Below are positions 9,724-21,048 of a stretch of DNA of 64,000 nucleotides, in pieces. How positions within the stretch are numbered: the stretch's first letter is position 1; every line of letters starts with the position of its first letter. The notes under the pieces are model-generated. The model did no database searches. It was not told where the DNA came from and saw only the letters and a program-made list of their open reading frames with translations. The stretch is from Hyaloperonospora brassicae (Eukaryota > Oomycota > Peronosporomycetes > Peronosporales > Peronosporaceae), in assembly GCA_947650285.1 (NCBI GenBank), contig CANTFL010000049.1, positions 1-64,000 of the forward strand. The letters are read 5' to 3'. The position numbers were made by a program, and so were the translations under genes.

Positions 9724-11250
9724 ATGGCGGACGACGACGACCCACCTCCGCCCAGCAAGAAGCTGCGTCGGAAGCAGGCGAAGGCGCAGTGGCTGGCGGC
9801 GCGTAGAGCTGCGCAAGTGGCCAGTGGCACCCACAGATCGTCACGGAAGCGTCGGAATCAGCGCCAGAGCCACGTGCGCGCAGATGTCGGGCGCTGGCCG
9901 ACCGTCCGCTCGCGTACGTGCTCGTCCACTACTTGTGCCCATCGAGTGGCGGGCAGCGCCTGTGTCGTCCGCTGCATCGATCCCTACGTACACCGCTTTG
10001 CTCTCTTCGCCAAAGGCCGATGGACGGGCCATACACTGCGTGAGCTGTTTGCGCGCGAGTTCCCGACGCTGTCGTCGGCCTATTGCGCGCAGGCGGTGCA
10101 CTTGGGACTCGTTCGAGTGAACGGAAGCGCCACACGTCTCGAGTCGGTGCTCCAGAGCGGCGACTTTCTCGAGCACTGGAAGCACCGACACGAACCCGAC
10201 GTCCACTGTCCATTGACTGGGGACCCGCAGCAGCAGCAGCAGCTCATTGATGCGACGGCGCTGTCCTCGACGTGGATCCACTACGAGACGAGCGAGTTGC
10301 TGGTCGTCAACAAACCCTCTGGCCTTCCTGTGCACCCGAGCGGTAGTTATTACTATAACTCGCTGGTGCACTTGCTGCAGCACGAACGGAGATGCGAAGC
10401 TGCCGCAAAAAGCAGTGAGGAAGCCGTCGATCGGCTGACGCTGTTCCCGGTACATCGGCTGGATCGACTCACGTCGGGTCTGCTGTTGCTCGCCAAGTCG
10501 GCCGATAGCGCACGTCGCCTCACTGCCGAGTTGACGAGTTGCTCGTCAGTGAACGGCTCCGAGCGTCGCGTCGTGCAGAAGTCGTACGTCGCACGAGTTA
10601 CGGGCGAGTTCCCACAGGATGAGACGGCGTCGACATGGGCCCATGTCGACGGAAGACGCTCGGGACTCGTGACGATCGAAGCAGTGGACGACGGCTTTTG
10701 GCGAGTGACAGCTGCTATTGGATTGAAGAGTCCTCGTCAAGGACATGTGCGATGTGTGACAAACGCGCCGTCGGCCAAGTCGTGTGTGACGCTTCTGCGT
10801 TGTCGTGGAAAAGCAGAGAACGGGCAAAGTATTGTCGAGTGTCAACTGGTGACCGGCCGCACGCATCAGATCCGCGTCCATCTACAGCACTTGGGGTTCC
10901 CAATTGTCAATGATCCCGTCTATGGTCCCGTGACGACTGAGAGGGGACGAGCAGTAGCAGACGAATCGCCAGCAGCACTTGAAGTGTCGTCGGTCCACGT
11001 CGAGGAAACGCTCTCGTCCACTGGAACTGCGTCACCTGTTGAAGACAGTGATCGAGAGAAGGAAGAGCGATGTCTTCGCGCGTGTGATATCTGCGTTGGT
11101 GCCATGCAAGAACAAAGCGGAACAACAGAAGATGGTGACGCGACGGACGGTGGGTTATGGCTACATTCGTATCGCTACGCAGGACGTGACTGGTCGTACG
11201 AGGTGCCATTACCAGTATGGGCTCATGTCCACGAGGCCGAAACGCGTTAA
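9724..11250 (+). CDS. RluA-family pseudouridine synthase
   Basis: 508 residues in one exon. I chose Met 9724 (MADDDDPPPP) although the frame is open 71 codons upstream, because the upstream part has no conserved character. After a basic leader come a small S4-like RNA-binding segment (about 95-150, with LGLVRVNG) and the catalytic domain (about 185-430): LLVVNKPSGLPVHPSG, then HRLDRLTSGLLL with the catalytic Asp near residue 247, and TGRTHQIRVHLQHLG. The VHPSGSYYYNSLVHLL box resembles the eukaryotic RIB2/PUS8-PUS9/RPUSD2 branch, which converts uridine to pseudouridine, for example U32 of tRNAs. A short insertion of low conservation follows NDPVYGPV. Exact substrate and compartment are inference. 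It lies about 300 bp upstream of the aminotransferase gene on the same strand. Confidence 0.88.
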   Translation: MADDDDPPPPSKKLRRKQAKAQWLAARRAAQVASGTHRSSRKRRNQRQSHVRADVGRWPTVRSRTCSSTTCAHRVAGSACVVRCIDPYVHRFALFAKGRWTGHTLRELFAREFPTLSSAYCAQAVHLGLVRVNGSATRLESVLQSGDFLEHWKHRHEPDVHCPLTGDPQQQQQLIDATALSSTWIHYETSELLVVNKPSGLPVHPSGSYYYNSLVHLLQHERRCEAAAKSSEEAVDRLTLFPVHRLDRLTSGLLLLAKSADSARRLTAELTSCSSVNGSERRVVQKSYVARVTGEFPQDETASTWAHVDGRRSGLVTIEAVDDGFWRVTAAIGLKSPRQGHVRCVTNAPSAKSCVTLLRCRGKAENGQSIVECQLVTGRTHQIRVHLQHLGFPIVNDPVYGPVTTERGRAVADESPAALEVSSVHVEETLSSTGTASPVEDSDREKEERCLRACDICVGAMQEQSGTTEDGDATDGGLWLHSYRYAGRDWSYEVPLPVWAHVHEAETR

Positions 11251-11546
11251 AACAGAAAGCTGAAACGCCATCATGCCGTGGTATTTCGAGCAACTTGTGC
11301 TTACGTTCCGTTTCGTAAAACAGCGTTTGGCAATGAAACAGCGTTTAGCAATCAAAACGCAGTTTCGTATCGTTTCGACCTCCACAACGTGTCACTATTT
11401 GCCACTTGAAATGCCAACGTCACGCCCACTTGTCCGAACACACGTGCCCATTTGCCCGATCCGCAAACAAAAAACCTCATCGTCCAGCTGCAACAAAGTA
11501 TCCAACGCCACTCGACTCGATTGCAAACAGCCACCGCATTCTGATA

Positions 11547-13027
11547 ATGTCCGTCTTCGGACCCACACGCGCCGTCGCGCTCCTCGCGGCCCATCACGCG
11601 CGCTGCATCTCGCACCGCGTGCGCACGTTACCACCCAATGTCTTTGCCGAGTTCTCCGCACTCGCGACTCAGCACAACGCTGTAAACTTGGGACAGGGCT
11701 TTCCCTCGTTCCCGACGCCGGCGTTTGTCCAACAAGCAGCGATTGCTGCGATTATCCAGGATAATAACCAATACACGCGGCCCGGCGGCCACGTCCGGTA
11801 CGTCGAGACACTGGCTGAGATGTACGCGCCGCTAGTGGGACGGCCGCTGGACCCCATGCGGGAGATCGCGACGTTCAATGGCGCGCAGGAAGGGCTGGCG
11901 TCGATCCTCGCGGCGCTTTTGGAGCCCGGGGACGAAGTGCTGACGCTGGAGCCGTACTTTGATGCGTACGTGACGGTCGCGCAGCTGCACGGCGTGCGGG
12001 CCGCTGGGGTACCGTTTCGCTTTTATCCGGATAAAACAAACAGCGACAAAATGTCGTCGCGGGATTTTCGCCTGGATTTATCGACACTCGAGGCCATGAT
12101 CACGCCCAAGACGAAGCTGCTGGTGTTAAACACACCGCATAATCCCACGGGCAAAGTCTTGTCCAGCGAAGAGCTGCGCGAACTCGCGCACGTGCTGGAG
12201 CGGTATCCGGATATCACTGTGCTGGCGGACGAAGTGTACGAGTTTATGACGTACGACGGCGTCCCGCACGAACGCATTGCAGCGCTGCCGGGATTCTTTG
12301 ACCGAACCATTTCGCTGTTTAGTGCCGGCAAAACGTTCTCATGCACGGGCTGGCGCGTGGGCTACGCGGTTGGTCCAGCGCACTTGGTCGAAGGCGTGAT
12401 CAAAGCCCACAGCACTGTTCCCTTCTGTGGCACGACGCCGTTCGAAGTGGCGCTGGCTTCGGTGTTCCGGGAAGCACAGGTTAATGGCTACTTCGACGAG
12501 CTGCGGGAGACTATGGAGGTGAGTTGACGTGGCTGCGCTGCGTCGTGGCATTTCGTGTTTCATATTGGGGGTAGTGTACATGACTAATGATAGTACATGG
12601 AATGGCCAGACGAAGCGTGATCGACTGTGCGAGGCGCTCGAGGCTCACAACTGGCGTCCGATCGTTCCACAGGGCGGCTACTTTGTGTGCTGTAACGTCG
12701 AGCGCTTGCCGTTCTACAATGAGTTTCGCGACATCGAGGTCACAGCAGACACTCCGAAGACGGTGCGCTTTTGTCGTTGTTGTGCTAGTGACGTGGTCGT
12801 CTCGTACCGACAAGCGTCTTTTTGCTTTGCGCCGTGTGCAGGAGTACCCGGATTACCAGTTTGCCTACAAGCTGGTCAAGGCTGGTCATCTTGCGGTGAT
12901 ACCGACGTCGCCCTTCTTCAGCCGCCCGGAGAACCGCCTTGCCCCGGGTATGGTACGTCTCGCCTTCTGCAAAGACGACAAGACGCTGGACGATTCCATC
13001 CGCGTGATCGAGTCCCTGGCGAACTAG
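11547..13027 (+). CDS. class I/II PLP aminotransferase, kynurenine aminotransferase-like (three exons)
   Basis: Exons 11547-12518, 12610-12762 and 12842-13027, all introns phase 0, give 436 residues. The start MSVFGPTRAV is followed by an Arg/His/Ala-rich leader that could target mitochondria. Motifs match fold-type I aminotransferases of the kynurenine/glutamine/methionine group: NLGQGFPSFPTP, a cofactor-site block QYTRPGG, NTPHNPTG (Asn199), LADEVYE (Asp228 holds the pyridine nitrogen), SAGKTFSCTGWRVGY with PLP-binding Lys262, and APGMVRLAFCKDD supplying the carboxylate-binding Arg. Such enzymes transaminate kynurenine, glutamine or methionine with oxo-acids. The 3' end is only 60 bp from the end of the convergent helicase gene at 13088, so transcripts probably overlap. 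The family is certain; the preferred amino acid is not. Confidence 0.9.
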
Positions 13028-13087
13028 ACTGTGTCTGTGTAAAACAATGAGTTGGTGTAAGCGCCACTGCATCGTCAGCTAACGCTC

Positions 13088-16000
13088 TTAATACCGCTGC
13101 GCATTTCGCTTGACGTGTTCCTGGATTTCTTGCGCGGTTGACTCCGATATCCACGGCAGCATTCGTCTCCAGTGCATCTCGTTGAACTTGAGCACTGGCA
13201 CCTGCTTTGCCACGAAATTCTCGAAGCGAAAACTGAGAGAAAGCGCGCTGCCGAGCGACAACGGCGAAATCGTGCGGAAAAGTTCGAGCCGTGACGCAAA
13301 GTGTATGTCCAACCCCGTACCTGCGCCATCACTCGCATCACGACAGCACAAGCTTGGAGAGGGTAATTCGTAACCCTGGACAAGTTCTTCGTGGGCAACT
13401 CGGTGGAGCTCTGCACACAAGGAATCGAAACGCGGCCGGACAACGACCACTGCATTTGGAAGCTGTTTCAGCCACGGGATCTCAGGCATGCGATTTCCAT
13501 CGTGAACAACTGCCACAACGACCTTTTTGTGCATTGCCAACAACGTCCGTGCACGCCGGCTTGTTTCTACGTGTTGACCCGGGCCAGCAAGACTCAAGTC
13601 ATACAGTTGTTGTCCCGTGAGGAAAAGCACTGCCACACGAACGCTTAACAGGGCATCTGCCTCCAACGAGTCAGCGGTAAGCACAGCGCATTCGGCGTAC
13701 TTCGTTGACGAAAGATGTGGGAAATCTCTCGACTTCGCAAAGGTTGAGCTCACGAAGATGGCCCACTTGGATGCTAGATCTTGTGGAAGAACTTCAGATA
13801 TCGCCGGTCCCGAGCTTGTCAAGTCAACAGTAGTCACGGCACGTCCGAGACCTGGGACAGAAGAGTTCAGCATCTTGCTAGCCCTTGGTTTGTGATGGTG
13901 AGCAGCTGAATCGTCTTCGTGTGCCCTCAGGGATGACGTAGCCGTGTGCGCAGTGTTGCTGCAATCAAAGAGTGTGCTAGAACTATCGACCCTCTGGTCA
14001 TGGTCCAGCCGTGGCGCTTCGCCAAAAGAGTGTGGACGCTGTAGTCGGGCCCGCTGGAGCTCCATTTGCCTGCGTTCGTTCAGCTTGTCGAGAGCCTTCA
14101 TACGGTTTGCTTCGATCTTCTTTTGCAGCTCAGCATCACCCGCAACGTGTAGGCCACTCCTCGATGGAGTGCAAGCAGGTTTTTCGACAGATAGACCTTT
14201 TAATTCCATCGCGTTTGCAGCAGTAGCACCAGCACGCGGTCTGGTAGCGCCGATCACACCACAGATCGGCGACGCCACTTCAGTATCCGCTGTCTCTGCG
14301 TCGTCGCTCTCTTCTTGCTCATCCGGTCCGCGAGTGCGAACTTGCGCATTATGGATCGGTTTGGCAAGAGCAAGCAAATTGAAACTGGGCAACGGTTCGG
14401 CTTCAGTGGCGCTGTCGTCTTCATCGGAGTCAATTACAGCAGCAGAAGCGCAAAGCGGAGCTGATGATGGCGCTGGTCCTGCGATCGCTGTGGCTTCTGC
14501 CGTGTGAGGCACTCGTGAAGAAGAGTGCGGCCTCGGTGGCACAGGACCCGCTTTGTCCCGGTTGTGCAACTCAGTCAAGCAGGCCTGGATGATACCGTTC
14601 GAAGGGAGAGCTCCCAACTGCCGCCCGCCTCGGCGTAACAGCAGTGGAGAGCTCTGCGACTCGAATAGTGATCGCGCATAGATAGCGCGCATATCGGGAC
14701 TCGACCTCTTCCGCTTCTTCTTCTTCGACTGGTCTTGGTCACCGTCTTCCGGAGACACGACCGACTGCGAATACAGCAGTTGCGACGAATCGTTGATAAA
14801 CGAGTCGTCAGCCGCTTCTCTATAATCATCTCCGTAGTCATCTTCCTCGTCATCGTCATGCCCAGCTCCTCCTCGAACTTCCGCTGCGTCTTCGATGTAC
14901 GCAGCTGCCAAGACCCGAGACGTCTCTCGTCGCCGCTTCGACCGCCTCATGTGCTTTTGCCACGGCGGAGTCGTCACCGGTGACCCGTTCTTTCCCGGTT
15001 GTGACATAATTTGCGATTGCGTTGCATCGTACTTGCGCTTTAGTCGCCGGAACGTCTTGAACTTGCTCTTTGCCTCTGCTGATGGAGGTGACGTCAATAA
15101 ATGGCTCGGGGACAAAAGTTTTGCTGCAGTAGCTACTGGAGGCTTGGCGTCACGAGTCTGGGCTGGCAAGGATGTCTTTGGCTGTACAGGGGAAATAACT
15201 GGAGCGCGAGAGGCACGATGTAGCGGGCAGTACGCTAAGAACAACGTACCACACCCCGTTTCTCCACCGTCGGGAGGATCCAGTTGATCCATTCGGTAGT
15301 GTGCGAAGGCAGCACAACTGACATGAAAAGCAGACAAGCATCTCTTGTGCGCGCACTGGATGATTCCTTTGCCCTTCTGCGAATGACACAAGGAGCAATC
15401 GAGCGTGCCGCGGTCTTGGTCTAATGTGCTCAAGTCACCAAGAACGAGCACATCGGTGTCACTATTCTCCACTCGAAGTTCAGGAATCCATAAAAAACAC
15501 TGAACGTGCACCCACTTCCCGCACTTTGTCCGTTTCAACGCGCCACCACGGAGTGGACAAAGCTCACACACTCTCTGCTTTGGGTTTGCCGCGCGTGCGC
15601 TACGTCGCACGTCGGCGCAGCTATCACAGAACCACTTACCACTAGGAACAACACTGATCCCGTAGCAAAATTGATGCACCGCCACATTGCATCCGTCGCA
15701 CAGCACAATAGGATCATCGTCGTACGACTCGCTTTCCCGACAAATGGAGCAGCGAGCTTCGTCCACCTGCTTCGATTCAGCTTTCGTCAGCTGACTCTGG
15801 GATAGTGGCGCTTGAATACGGCCAGTCGTTCGAGTTTCCAACAACAACATCGAATCCTCTACCTTCAGGGTTTCGCCGCTCGTCACTGCGGCGTGATACT
15901 TCACCTTCTTTGGTGTAGCCGTCATGCCTTTCGATTCTGTGTGCCGTTCATTACATGCCAACTTGTCCTCGACTGCAATTGTCACCTCGTTCGCTCCGTG

Positions 16001-19000
16001 GACCCCATCACAATCAGTATCGTCTGGAACAGAAAGATACTCGTTGCCGGCGTCTCTTGACTTTGCCAGAATGTCACGATCGTTCGATGTGCCTCCATCT
16101 TTGGTGTCATTAGTAGGTAGCAAGGCAAACGAGTAAGCAGAAGATGCTTCCTCAGACGGGTCTTCTTCTGCTGTTGACCTCTCCATTTCACTCTTCGTAG
16201 TCGCCTCACCCGTGCACAAGTCAGTTGGTAGCAGTGCGAATGAAAAGCCAGAATGACCTTCGTCTTCCACTATGGACACTTCTTGCTTCTCCGGTGGTAG
16301 CTCAGGTTCAGAATCTGGAGCAACACTTTCTTGCTGTGGGATCTCAACGGCTTTTTGTGCTCGGTCCATTGAGTGGTCACCATCACCCTTCTTATCGAAC
16401 TGCAACTGCCGTATGCTACGTGATCGAGGAACAGCTGGAACTTGAGTAGACCTGGAAGTGTCCTCCTGTCCAGCTGATACTTCGTGGCAGACAACACCGC
16501 ACGAGCTTGGAGGAGGACGACGGGAATCAGAGGTAACAGCCAAAGGAGATGCTGCAGACATGCAATGAGACAAGCTGTCGGCACGATTCGCACTCACGCG
16601 AGGTCCTTCACATTCACCCGGTGTTTGACTCGGGTCATCTTCACTGGCCTTGCTTGCGAACGCTATTGCACTCGACGTAGATGCCGTGTCCGGATTACCA
16701 AAATCCTGTCTCGCAACATTATCCGCACGTTCCACCAACTTCTTCTTTTGGCTGTCGCCGACATTACCCCTATTTTTCCGCTCACTATCCTCAACAGCCT
16801 GCGTCGCAAGATCGACAAATTGGGGGCTGAAGTGCATGTCGAAAGTATCTGCAGCCTCATTCATCGAAGCAAACGATCCGCCACATTTGTCTTCTTCATC
16901 GAGCTCACTAGGAGTACTTGTGTGTCGTGGAGACGAGCTCGCATCGCCAGTAGGTTGCCCGGTGCCCGTACCCACGTTAGTTTGACAGCGATCATTTCTT
17001 GAATGTGTAAATTCGCGACGAGTGACGCGTTTTGTAGAGTCGGACGGTATGGCGATGCTAGCACCTGCCGTGCCGGTCTCGTTCCCGTTCGTGCCACTAC
17101 TTTTGTCCTCTTCACCGTCTGACTCTGTCTCCAACACTGCTTCGACATTGTGAATCTTCCGGACCAGCGTTTGCAACATGAGCGAGCGAGAGCTATATCC
17201 CACTCGAGCTCCCACATTCTTTCGTGTCAAAGTGCGCGGTTGCCGACGCAGTAAGTGCTTCCGACTCGCGACGACTGGATACAATCGATTCCTCGAGCTT
17301 GTCGCAAAGTTCGGTGGAAAATACTTCATCAACGCCACGGCTCGTTCCGCTTCACTGAGCCGCCACAGATTTGGGTCAACTGCCCCTTGAGCAGTCTTAC
17401 CGCCCACTTGAGACGCATGAAAAGTCGGTATGTTCATCTCAAGTTCCCTCAACTTTGGGCAAACACCGGCCGGTAGCATTCGTGGACACCGCGAGTACTT
17501 AAACTTGCTCTTGAAGGTTGTAAGGGCACGACTCACAGTCTTTGCAGCGGATGCGCTACGCGCCAGCTTCTTTTGCTCCTCACCCTCTGTCACTAGAATG
17601 ATGACTCGACCAACACGCTTACGCCCTGTCCTGCCCATTCGCTGGATCATCCGCACAGGCGAAGTGAGGGCATCGAATGAAACGATGAGGTCGACTTCGC
17701 CGATGTCCAGGCCTTCCTCTGCAATACACGTTGCAACGAGAACATTGTAGTCTCCCGATCGAAACCTGCGCACGATGTCTTGCTGTACCTTTTGGGACTG
17801 GCCTTTGTTTTCCTTAGCTTTGCCTGATGCTCCCTGGCCAATAAATGGCTGTACATTGAGCAAAGGTGCTAGCGGGCGTAGTAGCGCTACAATCTCTGAC
17901 ACACTTGCTCGATACTGAGTGAAGACGATTGCACGTGTGTTCGATCTTCCTGCCGCACGACGTTTAAAATGCTCCAGCAGCACCTCACGGAGCTTTATCA
18001 ACTTGGGGTGGCTAGCAGAACTGTCGCTACTGGCAGACGCCGCCAAGCTCAACTCAAGCGACTGAAACTCTGACGAATGCAACATCTCTCTCTTGGACCA
18101 CGACATTTTTCCTTTTTTGCGCTCCTCGACCCAATTCGTGATCTGGTCTTGAAAGCTGCTAAGGCCGTGGCCTGTCAACAGGCTTTTTGCGTGCAACAAA
18201 CTCACCAGCAGAGCTAGATCACTTTCAGCGCTACGGTTTGTATCGTAGTTGGGGCTCTTGCGAAATTTCTCTCGCGCTTGTAGTACATACCAGCTCGTGA
18301 GCTTTTCCGGATCACCATACTGGATAATATTACCTCGAAGAAGCCGCTGTACAATCGGCGTAAAGCACTTCATAAACTTTGCCTTCACCTCTAAGATGTG
18401 AGTCCCCAAACGACAAATGACCACCTCTTCTTGACGAACGTGAGTATACTTTTTTACATCAGAATCATCTGCCGACCGACTTTCGATGTGGGAAATACGC
18501 AGATTGGTCACCACGTCTTGGATCACGTCAAACTTTGCCCCAGGTGTCGCGGAAAGTGCCAATACGCGAAAAAAATTGCGTCTTCGCTTCGATCTCTTGA
18601 ACCACGCAACAGTACGCATAGTTGCCTGTTGCACGATGAGCTTCGTCCACCACGATGCACACAAACTTTTCTGCAGCACATACACCTCGTTTCAAGTCGT
18701 TTTGCAAGCTCTGTGGAGTGCAAAAAAACACTCGTCGAGAGTTCCAGAGCACCCGACGCATGGTCGGAGGCACATTGCCTTGCAGCTCGGCCGTGTCCGA
18801 TAGCGGGATGCCCATGACCTCATGGCAAGCTTTGATTTGCTGAGCGACCAGCGGTTTCGTCGGCGCCATGAAAACGATCTTTCCGGTCGGGAACCACCGA
18901 TAGAAATTGTACATGACGACAGCTGCCACGAGCGTCTTGCCCAGTCCCGTCGGCAGCGTCACGAGCGTATTGTGGTACAAAGCCTTCTCTGCAATTGTCA

Positions 19001-19616
19001 ATTGGTAGTCGCGAATCGAGTAGTTGGTCGGGTACACGAAGTACTGCGCCGCCTCGCAGTCGATTTGAGGACACGTCACGGTCGTCTCCACGTCCAAGTA
19101 CCTCGTTCTCGCGTCAGCATCCTCTCCTGCAGCATGTCGAGGCGCTAGCGACAACGGACCAGCTGCTCCTTGTGTAAAAGATGTAGTAGACGAAAAAGCT
19201 GTAGACGAAGCAGTTGTGGACGAAGCAGCTGCATCAGAAGCAGTTGTAGCAGAAGCAACAATCGCGGTACGCTGTCCCACTTGGTGCTGTTTTTGCTCAA
19301 AACGTGGCCGCGCTACTGCTACAGACGCTGACGGTGTTCCATCGAATGATAGCGTGGCTTGAACCGTCTTCTTCGCGACAGCGGTTCGATCGCGCGGTGT
19401 GAGGCACACAGTACACGCCACGCTTGACGCCTCGTTCTGCAGTGTACACGACCGGCAGCTCCACGCATCGACAGCACACGCGGTCGATGTTGCTGGATCT
19501 ACAAAAAGAGGCTGACGGTTTTGGATCAGATGCTGATGGTGCTGCGTCTCCAGCGCTTGCGCCTCGAGCGCCGCGAGCTCCGACAGCAGCGCGTCGTCCC
19601 ACTCATCGTCTTCCAT
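13088..19616 (-). CDS. FANCM: FANCM/Mph1/Hef-type DNA helicase with RanBP2, PHD and ePHD fingers (reading frame broken once)
   Basis: Two overlapping frames (19616-18528 and 18685-13088) join as one gene of about 2,170 codons. The first has a RanBP2-type zinc finger (residues 52-75, WSCRSC...CTVC), Walker A LPTGLGKT (221-228), APTKPLV and DEAH (324-327) followed by RATGNYAYC, typical of FANCM. The second resumes with LALSATPG and carries the helicase C lobe (VFTQYRAS, ATCIAEEGLDIGEVD, QRMGRTGRKR). Beyond lie a long acidic region, a PHD finger (about 15745-15610), an extended PHD (about 15595-15215), DDSFINDSSQLLYSQS, and a C-terminal segment perhaps related to the nuclease-like/HhH end of the family. 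FANCM remodels stalled forks and crosslinks in the nucleus. The shift lies at a run of seven A (18569-18575) and may be a base-call error. Confidence 0.85.
15210..15750 (-). other. PHD plus extended-PHD (ePHD) module inside the helicase gene
   Basis: The PHD reads CSICRESESY, then IVLCDGCNVAVHQFCYG and WFCDSC: the C4HC3 pattern with the W before the last pair. About ten residues later the ePHD starts with CELCPLRGGALKRTKCGKW and VHVQCFLWIPEL, then CSLC, IQCAHKRCLSAFHVSCA and YCPLH. This PHD-knuckle-ePHD layout is that of BRPF/JADE/AF10-type readers, which bind histone H3 tails or DNA. It lies in the same uninterrupted frame as the helicase C lobe. Confidence 0.85.
18569..18575 (-). other. homopolymer frameshift in the helicase gene
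   Basis: Seven A on the plus strand (seven T in the coding strand) sit exactly where protein similarity crosses from the first frame (ending near KTQFF) to the second (continuing VLALSATPG). One base in this run accounts for the whole break. Nothing else in 6.5 kb interrupts the gene, so a sequencing or assembly length error is the likelier cause than decay. Confidence 0.8.
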
Positions 19617-19742
19617 TGACTTGGCAGCGAGACGGTCATGCAGCTTTGGGGCTTTTCTGCATCAATTTCAGCCAATCCGGCATCGCTTGTCCCGGTTGAC
19701 TATTTCAGCCAATGATGAGCTAGTTCGACACACGCGAGCAAC
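19617..19742. promoter_or_regulatory. 126-bp bidirectional promoter with duplicated CCAAT element
   Basis: This short gap separates the divergent starts of the helicase (19616, -) and the DIX-ELMO gene (19743, +). It contains the 12-mer atttcagccaat twice on the plus strand, at 19665-19676 and 19702-19713, 37 bp apart. The core is a CCAAT box, the usual NF-Y site. Its role here is inference. Confidence 0.5.
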
Positions 19743-20999
19743 ATGAGCGCGTGCGGCGTCTTGTGCCGCTACTTTTTCCAGCAAACGTTGTGCGAGGAGA
19801 CGGACGCGCGTCTCGAGGAGTTTGCGTCGTCGCTGATGCTGTCGTCGTACCCGACGCTTGCTGAGCTGCGTCGCAAGTTTCCGTTCGAAGGCTCGTACCA
19901 CTTTCGTCTGCAGGTTTCGCCGGCGCAAGCGTCTTCGCGTCTGTACTGTTGGCGAGATCTGATCGATGAGACTGCAGTGCTGCCTGTCGCTAACAATGGA
20001 GAGATCCGCGTGAAGGTTTTGCAGCTGCAGGTGGTGGTAGATGATCGGGAGGAGGGAGAGGGAAGGACGAACAAATGGGAGAGAAAGCAAGATCGTGAGA
20101 AGCATACGGATAAGCTGACGACGGTAAACGAGGAGCTCGTGGACGTGTTGGAAGACCGACAGTTTCGCGCCTTCTTCGATTGGCAGAACAGCGCTCTGAG
20201 CGAAAAAGCGAGCGACTATCGTCTGCCACCATCGCAGACGCAAGAAGTGGGCAGCGTCCTGATCGGTGCGAAGAAAGCGCTGGCGTCCAAGATCAAGAGC
20301 TCAGTTGTGGCCCAAGCGTTGCAGAAGCACTCGGTGCAGATGTGGGAGAAGGTAACAGCTGCAACTTCTGGTGGAGGTGCTGGAGATGGCACTGCGCCAC
20401 CCACAGCTTCGGTGTTAGTGCATCTGGCCAAGCTCATCGGTGCCATGAAGACGCCGCTGCACCCTGAAAACCGCGAGCATCTCGACATGCTGCAGCGTTT
20501 GTGGGCGTCCTGCTTTGATACACAGCCGTTCGCATTAACGAGCCCCGAATGGAACAGAATTGGATTCCGACATGGCGATCCTGTGCGAGAGATACAGTTT
20601 GTGCTGCCGATGCAGTGTCTGCTTTATTTCCACGAAGCGCATCGTGCAGTGGCGTTGCCGATTCTGGCTGACCAGAACGGACCAGAGGCCTATCCTTACG
20701 CGCTGATGGGATCTCAGATCGCGTACATGCTGGCCGATCTGCTGCAATTGCAGGACGGTGGCTGCCTGGGCTCGGAGCGTCCATTTTGGAGACTCTTCGA
20801 GGACCCCGTGGCATTTTTCGAGCTGTTTTGTATCGCCTTTCGCGTATTCGACACGTCTTGGAAGAATCGTGTCAACCATGCGTCCGACATCAACTCCCAT
20901 CTTAGCTACGCGGGTGAGTTTGCTCGAAATCTGCTTTACCAGGGCCCCGATAGTGTGGCGAATCTCATTGAGTACTCGTACCAGCTACAAGACCGTTAA
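19743..20999 (+). CDS. DIX domain + ELMO domain protein
   Basis: 418 residues, one exon, start MSACGVLCRYFFQ. Residues about 5-98 have the shape of a DIX domain: YPTLAELRRKFPFEGSYHFRL, then CWRDLIDETAVLPV and a final EIRVKVLQLQ strand, as in Dishevelled and Axin. DIX domains polymerise head to tail. After a charged linker (about 100-225), residues about 240-400 resemble an ELMO/CED-12 domain: MLQRLWASCFD, EWNRIGFRHGDPVREIQ, LLYFHEAH, YPYALMGSQIAYMLADLL and VAFFELFCIAFRVFD. ELMO domains act with DOCK proteins or as GAPs for Arf-like GTPases. The stop is 49 bp from the end of the convergent ITFG2-like gene. ELMO is the firmer call; DIX rests on pattern rather than search. The combination is unusual. 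Confidence 0.65.
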   Translation: MSACGVLCRYFFQQTLCEETDARLEEFASSLMLSSYPTLAELRRKFPFEGSYHFRLQVSPAQASSRLYCWRDLIDETAVLPVANNGEIRVKVLQLQVVVDDREEGEGRTNKWERKQDREKHTDKLTTVNEELVDVLEDRQFRAFFDWQNSALSEKASDYRLPPSQTQEVGSVLIGAKKALASKIKSSVVAQALQKHSVQMWEKVTAATSGGGAGDGTAPPTASVLVHLAKLIGAMKTPLHPENREHLDMLQRLWASCFDTQPFALTSPEWNRIGFRHGDPVREIQFVLPMQCLLYFHEAHRAVALPILADQNGPEAYPYALMGSQIAYMLADLLQLQDGGCLGSERPFWRLFEDPVAFFELFCIAFRVFDTSWKNRVNHASDINSHLSYAGEFARNLLYQGPDSVANLIEYSYQLQDR

Positions 21000-21048
21000 A
21001 CACGAGAATGATTTGCAAATGTGCAGTGCACACATTAACTCTACCCTG

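Noticed and set aside
9841..10455. 204-codon minus-strand frame
   Set aside because: Antisense to the pseudouridine synthase catalytic domain, composition explained by that gene.
13944..14507. 187-codon plus-strand frame, Ser/Ala-rich
   Set aside because: It is the mirror of the helicase gene's low-complexity region; no motif of its own.
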